Positions 51,293-61,040 of a stretch of 64,000 bases of DNA are shown here, piece by piece (position 1 is the stretch's first letter; each line of letters opens with the position of its first letter). A program made the position numbers and the translations under genes. A model generated the notes under the pieces. It ran no database searches. It was not told where the DNA came from and saw only the letters and a list, made by a program, of their open reading frames with translations. The DNA comes from Coenobita brevimanus (Eukaryota > Arthropoda > Malacostraca > Decapoda > Coenobitidae), in the NCBI GenBank assembly GCA_032717465.1, contig CM064658.1, forward strand, positions 7,980,895 through 8,044,894, given 5' to 3'.

Positions 51293-52573
51293 ATGCGTGG
51301 CTTTAACAGACACACATACGGTACTCCAGAATATTCCGGAGAATACCATAGTATCCCCGACAACGAGGCGAACCAGAAACAACGGAGTTCGCCCACGAGA
51401 ATGCCGACACCCCCACTCGGACCCCACGGGGTAGCCGCCACCAGCCACCACCATTCCGGGCAACAACGACGCATGTCAGCCCGGGCCGTGCGCCCCTGTG
51501 ACATTCAACCACCACGCCGCCGCCACCGTAGGCGAAAGACACTACCTTCGCGTGGCGGAATCACCGAGTTAGCTAGGGGTGGAGTCAGAAACTATACTCC
51601 AGGCAGCGCCCCTAAGGTAGAGACGATCTATGGTCGCTCTGATAGTGCTAAGGTAGAGACGATCTATGGTCGCTCCCATAAAAATCAGGTAGAGACGATC
51701 AATGGTCGCTCCCTGAAAGCTCAGGTAGAGACGATCAACGGTCGCTCCCTCAGCACTCCGGTAGAGACGATCAATGGTCGCTCCCCTAAAAACAAGGTAG
51801 AGATGATCTATGGTCGCTCCCATAAAAATCAGGTAGAGACGATCAATGGTCGCTCCCTGGAAGCTCAGGTAGAGACGATCAACGGTCGCTCCCTCAGCAC
51901 TCCGATAGAGACGATCAATGGTCGCTCCCCTAAAAATCAGGTAGAGACGATCAATGGTCGCTCCCCTAAAAACAAGGTAGAGACGATCTATGGTCGCTCC
52001 CATAAAAATCAGGTAGAGACGATCAATGGTCGCTCCCTGGAAGCTCAGGTAGAGACGATCAACGGTCGCTCCCTCAGCACTCCGGTAGAGACGATCGATG
52101 GTCGCTCCCAGGGTATAGTGAGGAGAAAGACGTCTCCACGACAGGAGGTTGAACTCCAGGGGCCTCGCTCCGGAAATTCTCGGAGAGACCTCCCTATTTC
52201 CCCCGGCCTCTGTTCCCTACGCGTGGCCCTTGAGAAGACCCACCTGTCGGGCCCCCGTGACAGCCGCTGCCGCAGTCCTCCCCTGACGGCGCCCCTGCTC
52301 GTGGGAGACCGCAGTCCGTCGCCTCTTCCGGCCCACCCTAGGACACGCGGGCGAGACCTCCCCACGCCCACGCGACGCCGGGACCTGACCCAGAGGTTCC
52401 TAGACCTCTTCGGCCCCAGTCCTAAGGGCCTTACACCGGAGCCCAGTCCGGAAACCCCCGGACGTGAGAGGACGCCCTCGCGAGTCGCCCCGTGCCCTCT
52501 CGGCTCGCCCCACCCTGACGACGCCCTCAGTCCGACCGGATCACCAATGATGTGTCCGTGTTTCTCTTCATGA
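51293..52573 (+). CDS. LTR-embedded repeat-protein frame (family 2), uninterrupted
   Basis: 427 codons from the ATG at the LTR start to TGA at 52573. Parts: N-terminal RGFNRHTYGTPEYSGEYH; box SARAVRPCDIQPPRRRHRRR; 14 tandem 12-residue units with core VETINGRS; SPRQEVELQGPRSGNSRRDL; a Pro/Arg-rich region; and LDLFGPSPKGLTPEPSPE near the end. Same order as family 1 and the solo LTR despite little nucleotide identity in places. Basic, low-complexity and without a signal peptide, so possibly a nucleic-acid-binding or structural protein. That is inference only. Confidence 0.55.
   Translation: MRGFNRHTYGTPEYSGEYHSIPDNEANQKQRSSPTRMPTPPLGPHGVAATSHHHSGQQRRMSARAVRPCDIQPPRRRHRRRKTLPSRGGITELARGGVRNYTPGSAPKVETIYGRSDSAKVETIYGRSHKNQVETINGRSLKAQVETINGRSLSTPVETINGRSPKNKVEMIYGRSHKNQVETINGRSLEAQVETINGRSLSTPIETINGRSPKNQVETINGRSPKNKVETIYGRSHKNQVETINGRSLEAQVETINGRSLSTPVETIDGRSQGIVRRKTSPRQEVELQGPRSGNSRRDLPISPGLCSLRVALEKTHLSGPRDSRCRSPPLTAPLLVGDRSPSPLPAHPRTRGRDLPTPTRRRDLTQRFLDLFGPSPKGLTPEPSPETPGRERTPSRVAPCPLGSPHPDDALSPTGSPMMCPCFSS
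51613..52116 (+). repeat. 36-bp coding minisatellite, 14 units (3' LTR copy)
   Basis: Same units as at 49274 with two more copies (a repeat of the PKNK-HKNQ-LEAQ-SLSTP block). All units keep the frame. Confidence 0.92.
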
Positions 52574-53554
52574 GGAAATGCGAGTGATCCTGTAACAATC
52601 GTGAAGTAGGTTAAGTGTGACTCCTTTTCTCTTAGAATAAGTGTGGTGCAGTAATTTCATGTAATCTCCACTGGGGTAAACCAGGACATAATACCCCGTT
52701 GAAGGACGAGAATATGGGTTGAGACCTCAAGTGAAAATACGTGCGAGTGTCATCCCGAAGTTTTCTAAGGACATATCTCTAGAGCCCGAAGAAAGACTAA
52801 AATATTATTGGAGTGCTATTGGCTAAGCCCTGAGTAATATAGTGGAATAGAATTTACGAGGGTTCCGACTTTGTTACGCGTTGGGAAGCGAGAGTCTACA
52901 TAACATATCGGGGAGATGTGTAATGCATACGTTGTGCCGACAGAAACCCAGTGTCACCAAAACAACAAGGACGGCGAGTAATAACGATATTCCCCCGCTC
53001 CGCACGCTATTCCTAAAAACTCTCTCCATTCCTCACTCCCGCTCTTAAAGTCAAAATAAGAACCAGAGTTAATTGTAAAAGAATCTTCGCCAACAGAAAA
53101 CACCTAAACTCCCTTGCTAATATCGGGCATCCTCAAATATTACCATAACTTCCTCCTCGCCGTTTTAAGTCACTCTCCGTGTCTCCCCTACCTCCTCCTG
53201 GTGGAGCACAACCCCCCCCCTCTCCCCTCACGCGCACCGCGCGCACGGGTATTTACTGCACTCCTATCATAGTACTAAGATTTGTTGTATTGTCATTAGT
53301 ATCTAGAAAGCTAGTATCCTGCGAGATACACAATATTTTAGAGAAGGTTTTTGTATTGCTCTATATTGTGATGTAATGTCTACTGAAGTGTCCTGTGTCT
53401 GACTGAAGTAATACACGTGTATGGTGTTGCCGAAGGTTTTTATGTCCTACCTCTCTTCATTGCTCTAGCTCCGGTCTCGAAAGAGGACCCCGCTCCGCGT
53501 TGAGTTGAATAGGTACGAGAAGTCGAGCCTAATTCTACTCAGCATTACACTCAT

Positions 53555-53913
53555 AATTTCCGTTTTGTGACACTAATGTGGTAAATAGGTAGTTATCAGC
53601 AGCCCGTCCACGTTGGTGAGTAAAATAATAATGTACAGTAAGGAATGCCTGTTATATTAATGATTCTTTGAAAAATAATGATATACAAACCTTCCTATCA
53701 ATTGTGTACATTTAAAGGGGGCGTATTATGCCTGGTCGGGTTTTAGTGTGACTGTGGTCTGTGTTTGGCCCTTTATAGCCACAAGAAAATGCCATCGGCC
53801 TCAGTTGTTGTGTCGTCTGCAAGGTGGTGAGACGGTTGCTTCATCTCACGTGTAAGTCTTAAGCGTATTACTTGTTTTCTGCCCAGAACTTCATTGTTTC
53901 AGTCGATAAATAA
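53555..53913. promoter_or_regulatory. Candidate 5' region of the tandem-retropepsin gene
   Basis: Non-coding. CCTTTATAGCCAC near 53770 could act as a TATA-like element, and CACGTGTAAGTC near 53848 resembles a splice donor, so a 5' untranslated exon is possible. There is no direct evidence of transcription. Confidence 0.25.
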
Positions 53914-53958
53914 GTGTTTTGGTACTACAGCGTTTATTTTAACTTTCATTTTGGCAAA

Positions 53959-54759
53959 ATGCCGAGGATAAAGTTGTCTTTCGGTGAGGAACACATACCC
54001 TGTTATGGTTACCCCCATGTTATGGTCAAGTTTAATGATAGGTGGTACTTGACACTACTTGATACTGGCTGTCCATTCAGTGTGTTGCCCATTTCATTTG
54101 CAAAAGAATGCGGTTTGTATTGTGAAAGCAAATTAAAGCCAGTACCTGAATGGGACTCCTAGGAGTGGGTACTTGGTGGCCTGGGCAACACAGAGGTGGT
54201 GGTGGAGACCGAGAATGAGGCAGAAAACATGACTATTTTTCCTTACCTTGTTATAAGTGACGACAATACTGATGCCCCATTACTGGGTATGGATACACTG
54301 ATAAATTATAAGTGTCAGCTAATCAACTATCCGGGGGATGATAGTATGCATGTACTTTTTGAGCATGCTTTGTCATTACCCAAATTGGCTTTGGTAAAAA
54401 CTACTATGATTAGCATGAATGGAGTTGAGGTGGACGGGCTGTTAGATACTGGTACTGCCGGAGTAGAAATGCTGCCACATGATGCCAAAAAGTGTGGTAT
54501 CAAACTCAGACGGTTGGAAACCCCCCTCCTTCAGTCAGCAATGTGGGGTTATATTAAAATATATAAGGAAAGTGTTGGTTCAGTTCCTGTTAGGCTTGGC
54601 GATCATACCAGTATGTGTTATGTTCAGGTGGTAAAAGACATTGGGTATTCAATCTTTGGGTTAAGTGTAATTATGAATTATGCCAGGGTCTCTGTTACCG
54701 AGGAAGGTGTGATCTTGTCAGAATATAGAGTATTACGTGATGAGGATGAGGAATCTTGA
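53959..54759 (+). pseudogene. Protein with two retropepsin-like domains in one chain, one in-frame TAG
   Basis: From the ATG at 53959 the frame has a first aspartic-protease-like unit (YLTLLDTGCPFSVLPISF ... APLLGMDTLINYKC) and a second (VDGLLDTGTAGVEMLPHDA ... YSIFGLSVIMNYARVSV). It ends DEDEES plus TGA at 54759. Each unit has the hydrophobic-DTG loop and the later hydrophobic-G strand of retropepsins. A single TAG at 54160-54162 lies between DTG 1 and the LLGMD strand. Retropepsins normally act as homodimers; two in tandem would make a single-chain pseudo-dimer as in pepsin. No Gag, RT or zinc knuckle is adjacent. I do not recognise the gene. A Gag-Pol remnant or a domesticated protease are both possible. 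Confidence 0.65.
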
Positions 54760-54775
54760 ATAAGTTTGGTGTTTT

Positions 54776-54812
54776 TGTGTGTGTGTGTGTGTGTGTGTGT
54801 TTTTTTTTTTGG
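54776..54812. repeat. (GT)n-T(n) microsatellite
   Basis: Follows the stop codon of the protease-like gene; a shorter version occurs at the same place in the duplicate (56415). Confidence 0.9.
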
Positions 54813-55015
54813 TCTTGACCTCTTTTGAGTTCATTTTTGTTTTCAATGCTCCTTAAGGACTGTATTGTTTAATTTGTTTTTCTCAGTGCTGTTCTTTAAT
54901 TGTCTCTGGTTATTTTTGCTATTTTATTGTGTCAGCTTCTCTTACTTGTATACATTAAAGGACTTATATTATTGTTCTTTTATATTCACTTTACACAACT
55001 TGGGTTATATTTAAC

Positions 55016-55876
55016 CCTGACCCCTTCCTTATGATAATGACTCACCAGCCACAGCATCTATTTATAATCATTATGAACAACAATTGGTCCACCCTGCAGC
55101 CTTGTTTCTACTTGGCCGAGCACCATGGCGTGCCACAGAGCACTCTTCTGGTAGACAGAATTGCTTGGCGAGCAAGTTTTTCTGCCCACCAGGCGAAGAG
55201 AGCATAAGAATGGGGTGGATTGGTCGGCGTCCTTCCCTACTTGTAAATAAAGAAGATGGCGACCACTTCAGCTCCGTACTACAAGTGCTCCAACTGTGGC
55301 CTTTTTTCTCTCCTATGAGGAGGTTGAACGTCACCAAATTCATTGTGCTAAGTAATGAAACTGAAATGCCCACCACAACGAGACACCACAGGGACATTGC
55401 GACACCCCTGGACCACGGAGAGGCTCTGAGGGCGCGCACAATACCCAGGCAGTATGGGCCTATGTCCCCCACTACCTTGCGCCCCTTTTCCCCTCAACAG
55501 ACCTGACGAGAATTACACAGTGCTGTCTTCTCCAGCTGGACCAGGCTTCTCCAGGTTCGGGGTGGGGCTGATATCTTTGTCCAAGACAGCACCCGAGAGA
55601 CGGCAACTATCCGCACTAGGCAAGAGATGACCACTAGCTGCTCTGTAGCTGCATCCCCTCCTGCAAGAATCCAGGGACGGCCACTAGCCGCTCTAGGGGA
55701 GAGATGGTCACCCCCCACTCTCCTTCTGTAGTTGCCTTTGGGAATTGGACCTTGGTGACGGCCACTAGCCGCACTTTGTCTGCCATCTCCTTTCCTCAGT
55801 ACCTCGATGACGGCTACTAGCTGCACCCGTGAGCAAGTGACGGGCACTAGCCACACCCAGCCCACAGTCCACTGTT
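55016..55876 (+). mobile_element. LTR-like segment of a further Gypsy-related family (family 4), copy 1
   Basis: GGTTCGGGGTGGGGCTGATATC..AGACAGCACCCGAG at 55556 matches CTTCGGGGTGGAGCCGTTTC..CCAGCACCCGAG of the family 1 LTR. It is followed by repeats with GACGGCCACTAGCCGC, related to the ETACSRS-coding units. No intact frame is kept here. Confidence 0.6.
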
Positions 55877-55878
55877 TT

Positions 55879-56398
55879 TCCTTACCTTGTTATAAGTGAC
55901 GACAATATTGATGCCCCATTACTGGGTATTGATACACTGATAAATTATAAGTGTCAGCTAATCAACTATCCGGAGGATGATAGTATGCATGTACTTTTTG
56001 AGCAGGCTTTGTCATTACCAAAATTGGCTTTGGTAAAAACTACAGTGTTTAGCATCAATGACGTTGAGGTGGAGGGGCTGTTAGATACTGGTACTGCCGG
56101 AGTAGAAATGCTGCCACATGATGCCAAAAAGTGTGGTATCAAACTCAGACGGTTGGAAACCCCCCTCCTTCAGTCAGTAGCGTGGGGTTATACAAAAATA
56201 TATAAGGAAAGTGTTGGTTCAGTTCCTGTTAGGTTTGGCGATCATACCAGTATGTGTTATGTTCAGGTGGTAAAAGACTTTCGGTATTCAATCTTTGGGT
56301 TAAGTGTAATTCTGAATTATGCCAGGGTTTTGGTTACCGAGGAAGGTGTGATCTTGTCAGAATATAGAGTATTAAGTGATGAGGATGGGGAATCTTGA
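55879..56398 (+). pseudogene. Duplicate of the retropepsin-like gene, second domain only
   Basis: Open from LTR-like sequence into the gene: it has PLLGIDTLINYKC, VEGLLDTGTAGVEMLPHDA and YSIFGLSVILNYARVLV, and ends DEDGES. About 20 amino-acid differences from the first copy. It lacks the first DTG and a start of its own; the ATG at 55985 is internal. Confidence 0.75.
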
Positions 56399-56707
56399 AT
56401 AAGTTTGGTGTTTTTTTGTGTGTGTGTTTGGTCTTGAACTTTTTTGAATTTATTCCTTTCAGTGTTCCTTTAAGACTGTCTTATTTAAATTTATTCCTTT
56501 CAGTGTTCCTTTAAGACTGTCTTATTTAAATTTATTCCTTTCAGTGTTCCTTAAAGACTGTCTTATTTATTTTGTTTTTCTCAATGCCGTTCTTCAAAGG
56601 ACCCTGGTATTTTTGCTGTTTTATTGTGTCAACTTCTCTTACTTGTATAAAGGACTTATATTATTGTTCTTTTATATTCACTTTACACAACTTGGGTTAT
56701 ATTTAAC

Positions 56708-58000
56708 CCTGACCCCTTGCTTATGATACTGACTCACCAGCCACAGCATCTATTTATAATCATTATGAACAACAATTGGCCCACCCTGCAGCCTTGTTTC
56801 TACTTGGCCGAGCACCATGGCGTGCCACAGAGCACTCTTCTGGTAGACAGAATTGCTTGGCGAGAAAGTTTTTCCGCCCACCAGGTGAAGAGAGCATAAG
56901 AATGAGGTGGATCGGTCAGCGCGCTCCCTTGTTTGTAAACAAACAAGATGACGACCACTTCAGCTCCGTACTACAAGTGATCCAACTGTGGCCTTTTTTC
57001 TCTCCTATGAGGAAGTTAAACTTCACCAGATTCATTGTTTTAAGTAATGAAACTGAAATGCACACCATGACGAGACACCCCAGGGACGTCACGACACCCA
57101 TCCCAGTGGGGGACCACAGAGAGGCTCTGTGGGTGTGTGCAATACCCAGGCAGTATGAACCTATGTCCCCTGCTACCTTGCACCCCTTTTCCCCTCAACA
57201 GACCCGATGAGAATTACACAGCGCTGGTGCAATACTCTCCAGCCGGACCAGCCCTCGCTAGGTTCGGGGTGGGGCTGATATCTCAGTCCCAGACAGCACC
57301 TGAGTGACGACCACTAACCACACTGGGCAAGAGATGGCCACTATAGTCCTTTCACCGCAAGAAGTCCGTTCAGGGTGGGGCCCACCTTGTGAATCACCTC
57401 TAGTGATGCTGCCAAATCAACCGTAGTACATGCCTCTCTCTTATTTCCCATCTATGTGCTATTTGAAATTGTTTTTTTATATTCTGTATATAGTATAGGA
57501 AGCTATATAGTACATTGAGTATCACTTTTTAGAATTATAACAACAATTTGAATGAATTCTATGACACGTGACAGAGCTTTTTTCCCATGTTGCCACGCCA
57601 AGGTCGGCGAGGGACCCAGGTCACTCCCTGTCTAGCCACCACCCAGGATAGTAATGGCTGACCGAATACATTTATAGTAATGGCTGACCGAATACATTGA
57701 TTGATATGTAAAAATGAAGTGAGGGGTCCACGTGGAGCTGTTAGTTCGCGCTCTCCCATTGGCCGCCCGTCAGCCAATCACGGGATATAAACAATGGACA
57801 GCAGCCAGTGGGAAGCCTCCACATTTCGTAGAGTCATTCATCGTCAATATAACAGAAAGTTCTGATGACGAAGAAGATTATGATTAAAGATCAGAGAGAG
57901 GATTAGGCCTACAGGGGAAACCTCTTAAAAATAAAACGTGCCTAGACTTTTACCTCATAGGTGGTGTGGAAAAAAAGTTGAAAATAAATAATAAATATAT

Positions 58001-58035
<35 letters not shown>

Positions 58036-58811
58036 AGAGAGAGAGAGAGAGAGAGAGAAACAGGTGGGATGAGGGTAGGTAGGGAGACAGTGATAATCCG
58101 ATAATTGGTGGTCAAATTGGCAACGTCGCACTCGGGGAAAAGTCCAACTTCTGCCACACCCTGAACGGACTTCTTGGTGCGAAAGGAGTATAGCCACTCT
58201 ATAGCTGCATCCCTCCATGTGCTGAAACCAGTGACGCCCACTAGCCACACTAGGGGAAGAGATGGCCACCGCCTGCTCTCCTTCTGCAGCTGCCTTTGGG
58301 AGTTGGACCTCAGTGATGGCCACTAGCCACACCAGCAGGCAGGTGACGGCCACTAGCCGCACTTTGTCTGCTGTCCCCTCCCCTCACAGGACCTCGGTGA
58401 TGGCCATTACCCACATCCGTGAGCAAGTGACGGCCACTAGTCGCACCCAGCCCACAATCCACTCGGGGAACGAGGCCCCTGTGACAACCACTAGCCATGC
58501 TGGAGTACAGGTGATGGCCACTAGCTTCACGTCTCTCAACAGGACTCTGGTGGCGGCCATTTGCAGCACCAGTGGACAGGTGATGGCCACTAGCCGCATC
58601 TTACCCTCAGTCCTACCCCAAGTCAGGCCCCGGTGACGATCATTAGCCGCACCAGCAGGAGAGGGACGGCCATTAGTTTCTATCATAAGCAGACCAGCAA
58701 CATTCAAGCTTTACGCTACCTAGCCAGAGTTGCTAACAAATGTCATCCTCCAGCTAGTGTCAGGAATAAAACACTACCTTGTACTGACGAGGGACAGGGT
58801 CAAAATAAAAG
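56708..58811 (+). mobile_element. Family 4 LTR-like segment, copy 2, interrupted by a TIR element
   Basis: Resembles 55016-55876 and continues further. After the insertion at 57346-58188 it resumes with CTATAGCTGCATCCCTCC and a run of GTGACGGCCACTAGCCGCAC units. The frame 58262-58636 reads VTATSRT repeats, similar in style to ETACSRS. It ends near a GGAATAAAACAC stretch at 58770. Confidence 0.65.
57342..58192. mobile_element. TIR element, 843 bp, TATA-flanked
   Basis: The ends GTCCTTTCACCGCAAGAAGT..CCGTTCAGGGTG (57346) and, in reverse complement, CTCCTTTCGCACCAAGAAGT..CCGTTCAGGGTG (58188) form inverted repeats of about 32 bp, flanked by TATA (57342-57345, 58189-58192). The interior has a 27-bp direct repeat (GTAATGGCTGACCGAATACA twice, 57651 and 57678) and a (TA)n(GA)n tract at 58000-58060. 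No transposase. Confidence 0.85.
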
Positions 58812-60677
58812 ATATATGTAATGCTAGGTGTTTTAGGGTCAGCTTCCCGTCCCTCTAACGCCTAGTGTGTAGGTGGGTTCTCTTTCTACAGTAGGCCGGA
58901 GCTTAGACAAATAAGAGAGAGGCAGGACACAAAAACTCAAGGCAACAACCTTACACGTGTATTGTTGAATTCTATAAGTGGAACGGGTAGATGCCACACG
59001 AGTAATTATACTGAACAATTATAAACCTTAGGCCTAGATTATGAGTGTTAGTATCACACAGGATACTACTTGGGACAAGATCGGGTAAGGTGAATAGCAC
59101 TACAATCAGGAGTCTCAGGCCAAACACTGTTACTTGGGGAAGTCTATATTTTGTCAATCGGGTGGAGTTCGTGGCACTGTTTTCACAGTTGGCAGTCTAA
59201 CTGGTTTGTCCATCGTGTCGTTAATTATTGTTCTTACACTGGGGCCTCCGTATGATCTTAATGTGAGGCAGTGTCACTATATGGTAGCGTGTTCACTTAG
59301 ACATTTATTTCACTGCCCTGCCGTATTCACTGTCTCACTATTATCTTATTTATTCCACCTTTCTTTTACATTACTACTGATGCTTTTCTCACTGACTTCC
59401 CATATTCTGATATTTCACTGTTCTGCCCTTGCTTCACTATATCACTGACACTCACCATCACTCACTTTAGGGACTGGGCGTAATGGCGGTCAGGTACAAG
59501 GGCGGCAGGAACAACTCAGCCTCACTACTGACGGGGCTGAGTTCTGCCAGGGGCCTTCGTATTCAGGGGCCATGAGATCATGCGTAGGGGCGTCCTCTCT
59601 CGTCCGGGGCTGCTGGTGGCAAAGGGTCCTGCACTCTCGGGGCTTGGGGTGGGAGTCTAGCCCTCTGGGCTGGGGCTGAACAGCTGCCTGAACCTCTCGC
59701 TCAAGCGCCTGATGGAAGACGAGGGTCTCCAGCGTTGGGGTGTAGGGATGTCCTGCCCGGGGGTCCTGGGGGCAGTCTGGAGGTCCCATGGGCTGCGGTC
59801 TCCGATAGTTGGGGATGCCGTCAGGAGTGGGCTGTGGCATCGGCCTACATCGGGGTCTGTCAGGCAAGTCCTCTCAGGAACCAGCTGTAGTGAGAAGAGC
59901 CCAGTGGTAGTCACAGGGCCTCACCAGTACTCCAGGCTGGAGTCTCCCTCTGGGTCAGTCTTGTGGGCAGGAGTCAGCACCTGATGGAGGAGCAGCTACC
60001 AACTGTGGCCTAGGGGCGCGGCTATCGGCCGTCGATAAGGCCTGGTCGTGGCCTGGGGAAGTGAGCGGCTACAGGCCGACTCGAGGGCATCTTTGGAGCT
60101 GACAAAGGCGGGAGCGGCTACCGACTGTCTCCATATTACCACCGTAGCAGCTACTGGCCGTCTCTTGCAGGAGGGTCGAGCGGCTACAGGCCGTCTCTGT
60201 TAAGGCACCTTCAGATCGGCTACCAGCCGTCTCCTTATTACCTCCAGAGCAGCTACCGGCTGTCTCCTGAAGGAGGGTCGAGCGGCTACAGGCCGTCTCT
60301 TTAAGGGCACCTTCAGAGCGGCTTCTGGCCATCTCCTGACGAAGGCAGGAGTGGCTACCAGCCGTCTCCTTATTACCTCCAGAGTGGCTGCAGTCCGTCT
60401 CTTGTAGGAGGGTTGAGTGGCTACCGGCCATCTCACGGGTGCTTACTGGAGCTAGAGTAATAGCCCCACTCAGTGGTTGTTGTTGGTCAGCTCGCCCAGG
60501 AGGTAGTTTCGCTTTCATGCTATGGTGGCGGCGGGCGAGCTCCGAATCATAGGGGCGTGCAGCCCGGGCGGACTTATGTCCCTGTCGCCCGGAGTCAGGT
60601 TGCGCTGTATTTCCCCCTCCGTAGGCTTCTTCTGTGGGTGTTGGGCTGCCCTCTGTGAGACTGCACTGCATTATATA
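58812..60677 (-). mobile_element. Solo LTR of the family 1 type
   Basis: Minus strand: begins (T)ATAATGCAGTGCAG at 60672 and ends CCTAGCATTACA at 58817, with ATATA duplications (58812-58816, 60673-60677). About 1856 bp and the same block order as the family 1 3' LTR. No internal region is attached, so it is probably the product of LTR-LTR recombination. Confidence 0.8.
60069..60671 (-). CDS. LTR-embedded repeat-protein frame, N-terminal and repeat part (solo LTR)
   Basis: 200 codons from the ATG at the LTR start (60671). Parts: TEEAYGGGNTAQPDSGRQ, box SARAARPYDSELARRHHS, LPPGRADQQQPLSGA, then repeats such as STLLQETACSRS and GGNKETAGSRS. A stop at 60069 precedes the C-terminal part, which continues in the pieces to 59657 (FRQLFSPSPEG). 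The same architecture as family 1 and family 2 supports a shared LTR-coded protein. Confidence 0.5.
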   Translation of the reverse strand: MQCSLTEGSPTPTEEAYGGGNTAQPDSGRQGHKSARAARPYDSELARRHHSMKAKLPPGRADQQQPLSGAITLAPVSTREMAGSHSTLLQETDCSHSGGNKETAGSHSCLRQEMARSRSEGALKETACSRSTLLQETAGSCSGGNKETAGSRSEGALTETACSRSTLLQETASSCYGGNMETVGSRSRLCQLQRCPRVGL

Positions 60678-61040
60678 AAATTATATTACTCAGTATTACA
60701 AGTTTTTTGTTCATGTATCTCCATTAAAGTCGCACAAACTACGTCAAACAACCTAGCAATTGCCACAAACATACCACTCAAGACGATGCACAATATAACA
60801 CAGGTGTGTAACACTTATGAATGTGCATAGAACAATTAAATAATTAAAGAGCTGTGAAGTTAAGATGGAGTCAGCCAGAGGGAGTGTGGGGTGTCGAGTT
60901 GGCACATGTTATTTAGCCATCCACCAGCCCCATTCTCTTTACTGATAGGGTGGTGCTCTGTCAGCTTGGCATCTTTGGCTGCAGCCATGGTTATCATGCT
61001 GTACATTTCTGCTGTCTGCTATTGTTACTCACTCCTTATG
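60678..61040. other. No gene seen
   Basis: Flank between the solo LTR and the next LTR; AT-rich, then C-rich toward 61080. Confidence 0.35.

Larger units (their letters stand above)
51289..53549 (+). repeat. Gypsy family 2 3' LTR, complete
   Basis: 2261 bp, TGAAATGC...GCATTACA. The coding-like half runs to 52573; the rest is non-coding with TTTGTTACGCG and AGTAATACACGTGTATGG, a GAAAGAGGACCCCGCTCCGC box (53480-53500) and the terminal CTACTCAGCATTACA, each with a counterpart in family 1. Confidence 0.9.
48944..53554 (+). mobile_element. Gypsy family 2 element with large internal deletion
   Basis: Bounded by CTCAT duplications (48944-48948, 53550-53554) and termini TGAAATGC...GCATTACA. A partial 5' LTR (48949 to about 50118) is joined directly to the pol tail (about 50119-51288), followed by a full 3' LTR (51289-53549). 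The remainder of the 5' LTR, gag, protease, RT and integrase are gone. Confidence 0.85.
54236..57345. repeat. Segmental tandem duplication, unit about 1.65-1.7 kb
   Basis: 54236-55620 and 55877-57330 match block by block: the protease half-gene, its 3' region (CTTTACACAACTTGGGTTATA), the LTR-like start CACCAGCCACAGCATCTATT and GACTGACGAGAATTACACAG-type ends. The matching offset grows from 1641 to about 1702, so indels accumulated. The second copy of the gene lacks the first half. Confidence 0.85.

Noticed and set aside
59134..59448. 104-codon hydrophobic plus-strand frame
   Set aside because: Lies antisense within the non-coding half of the solo LTR, and the homologous segment of other LTRs has no such frame.
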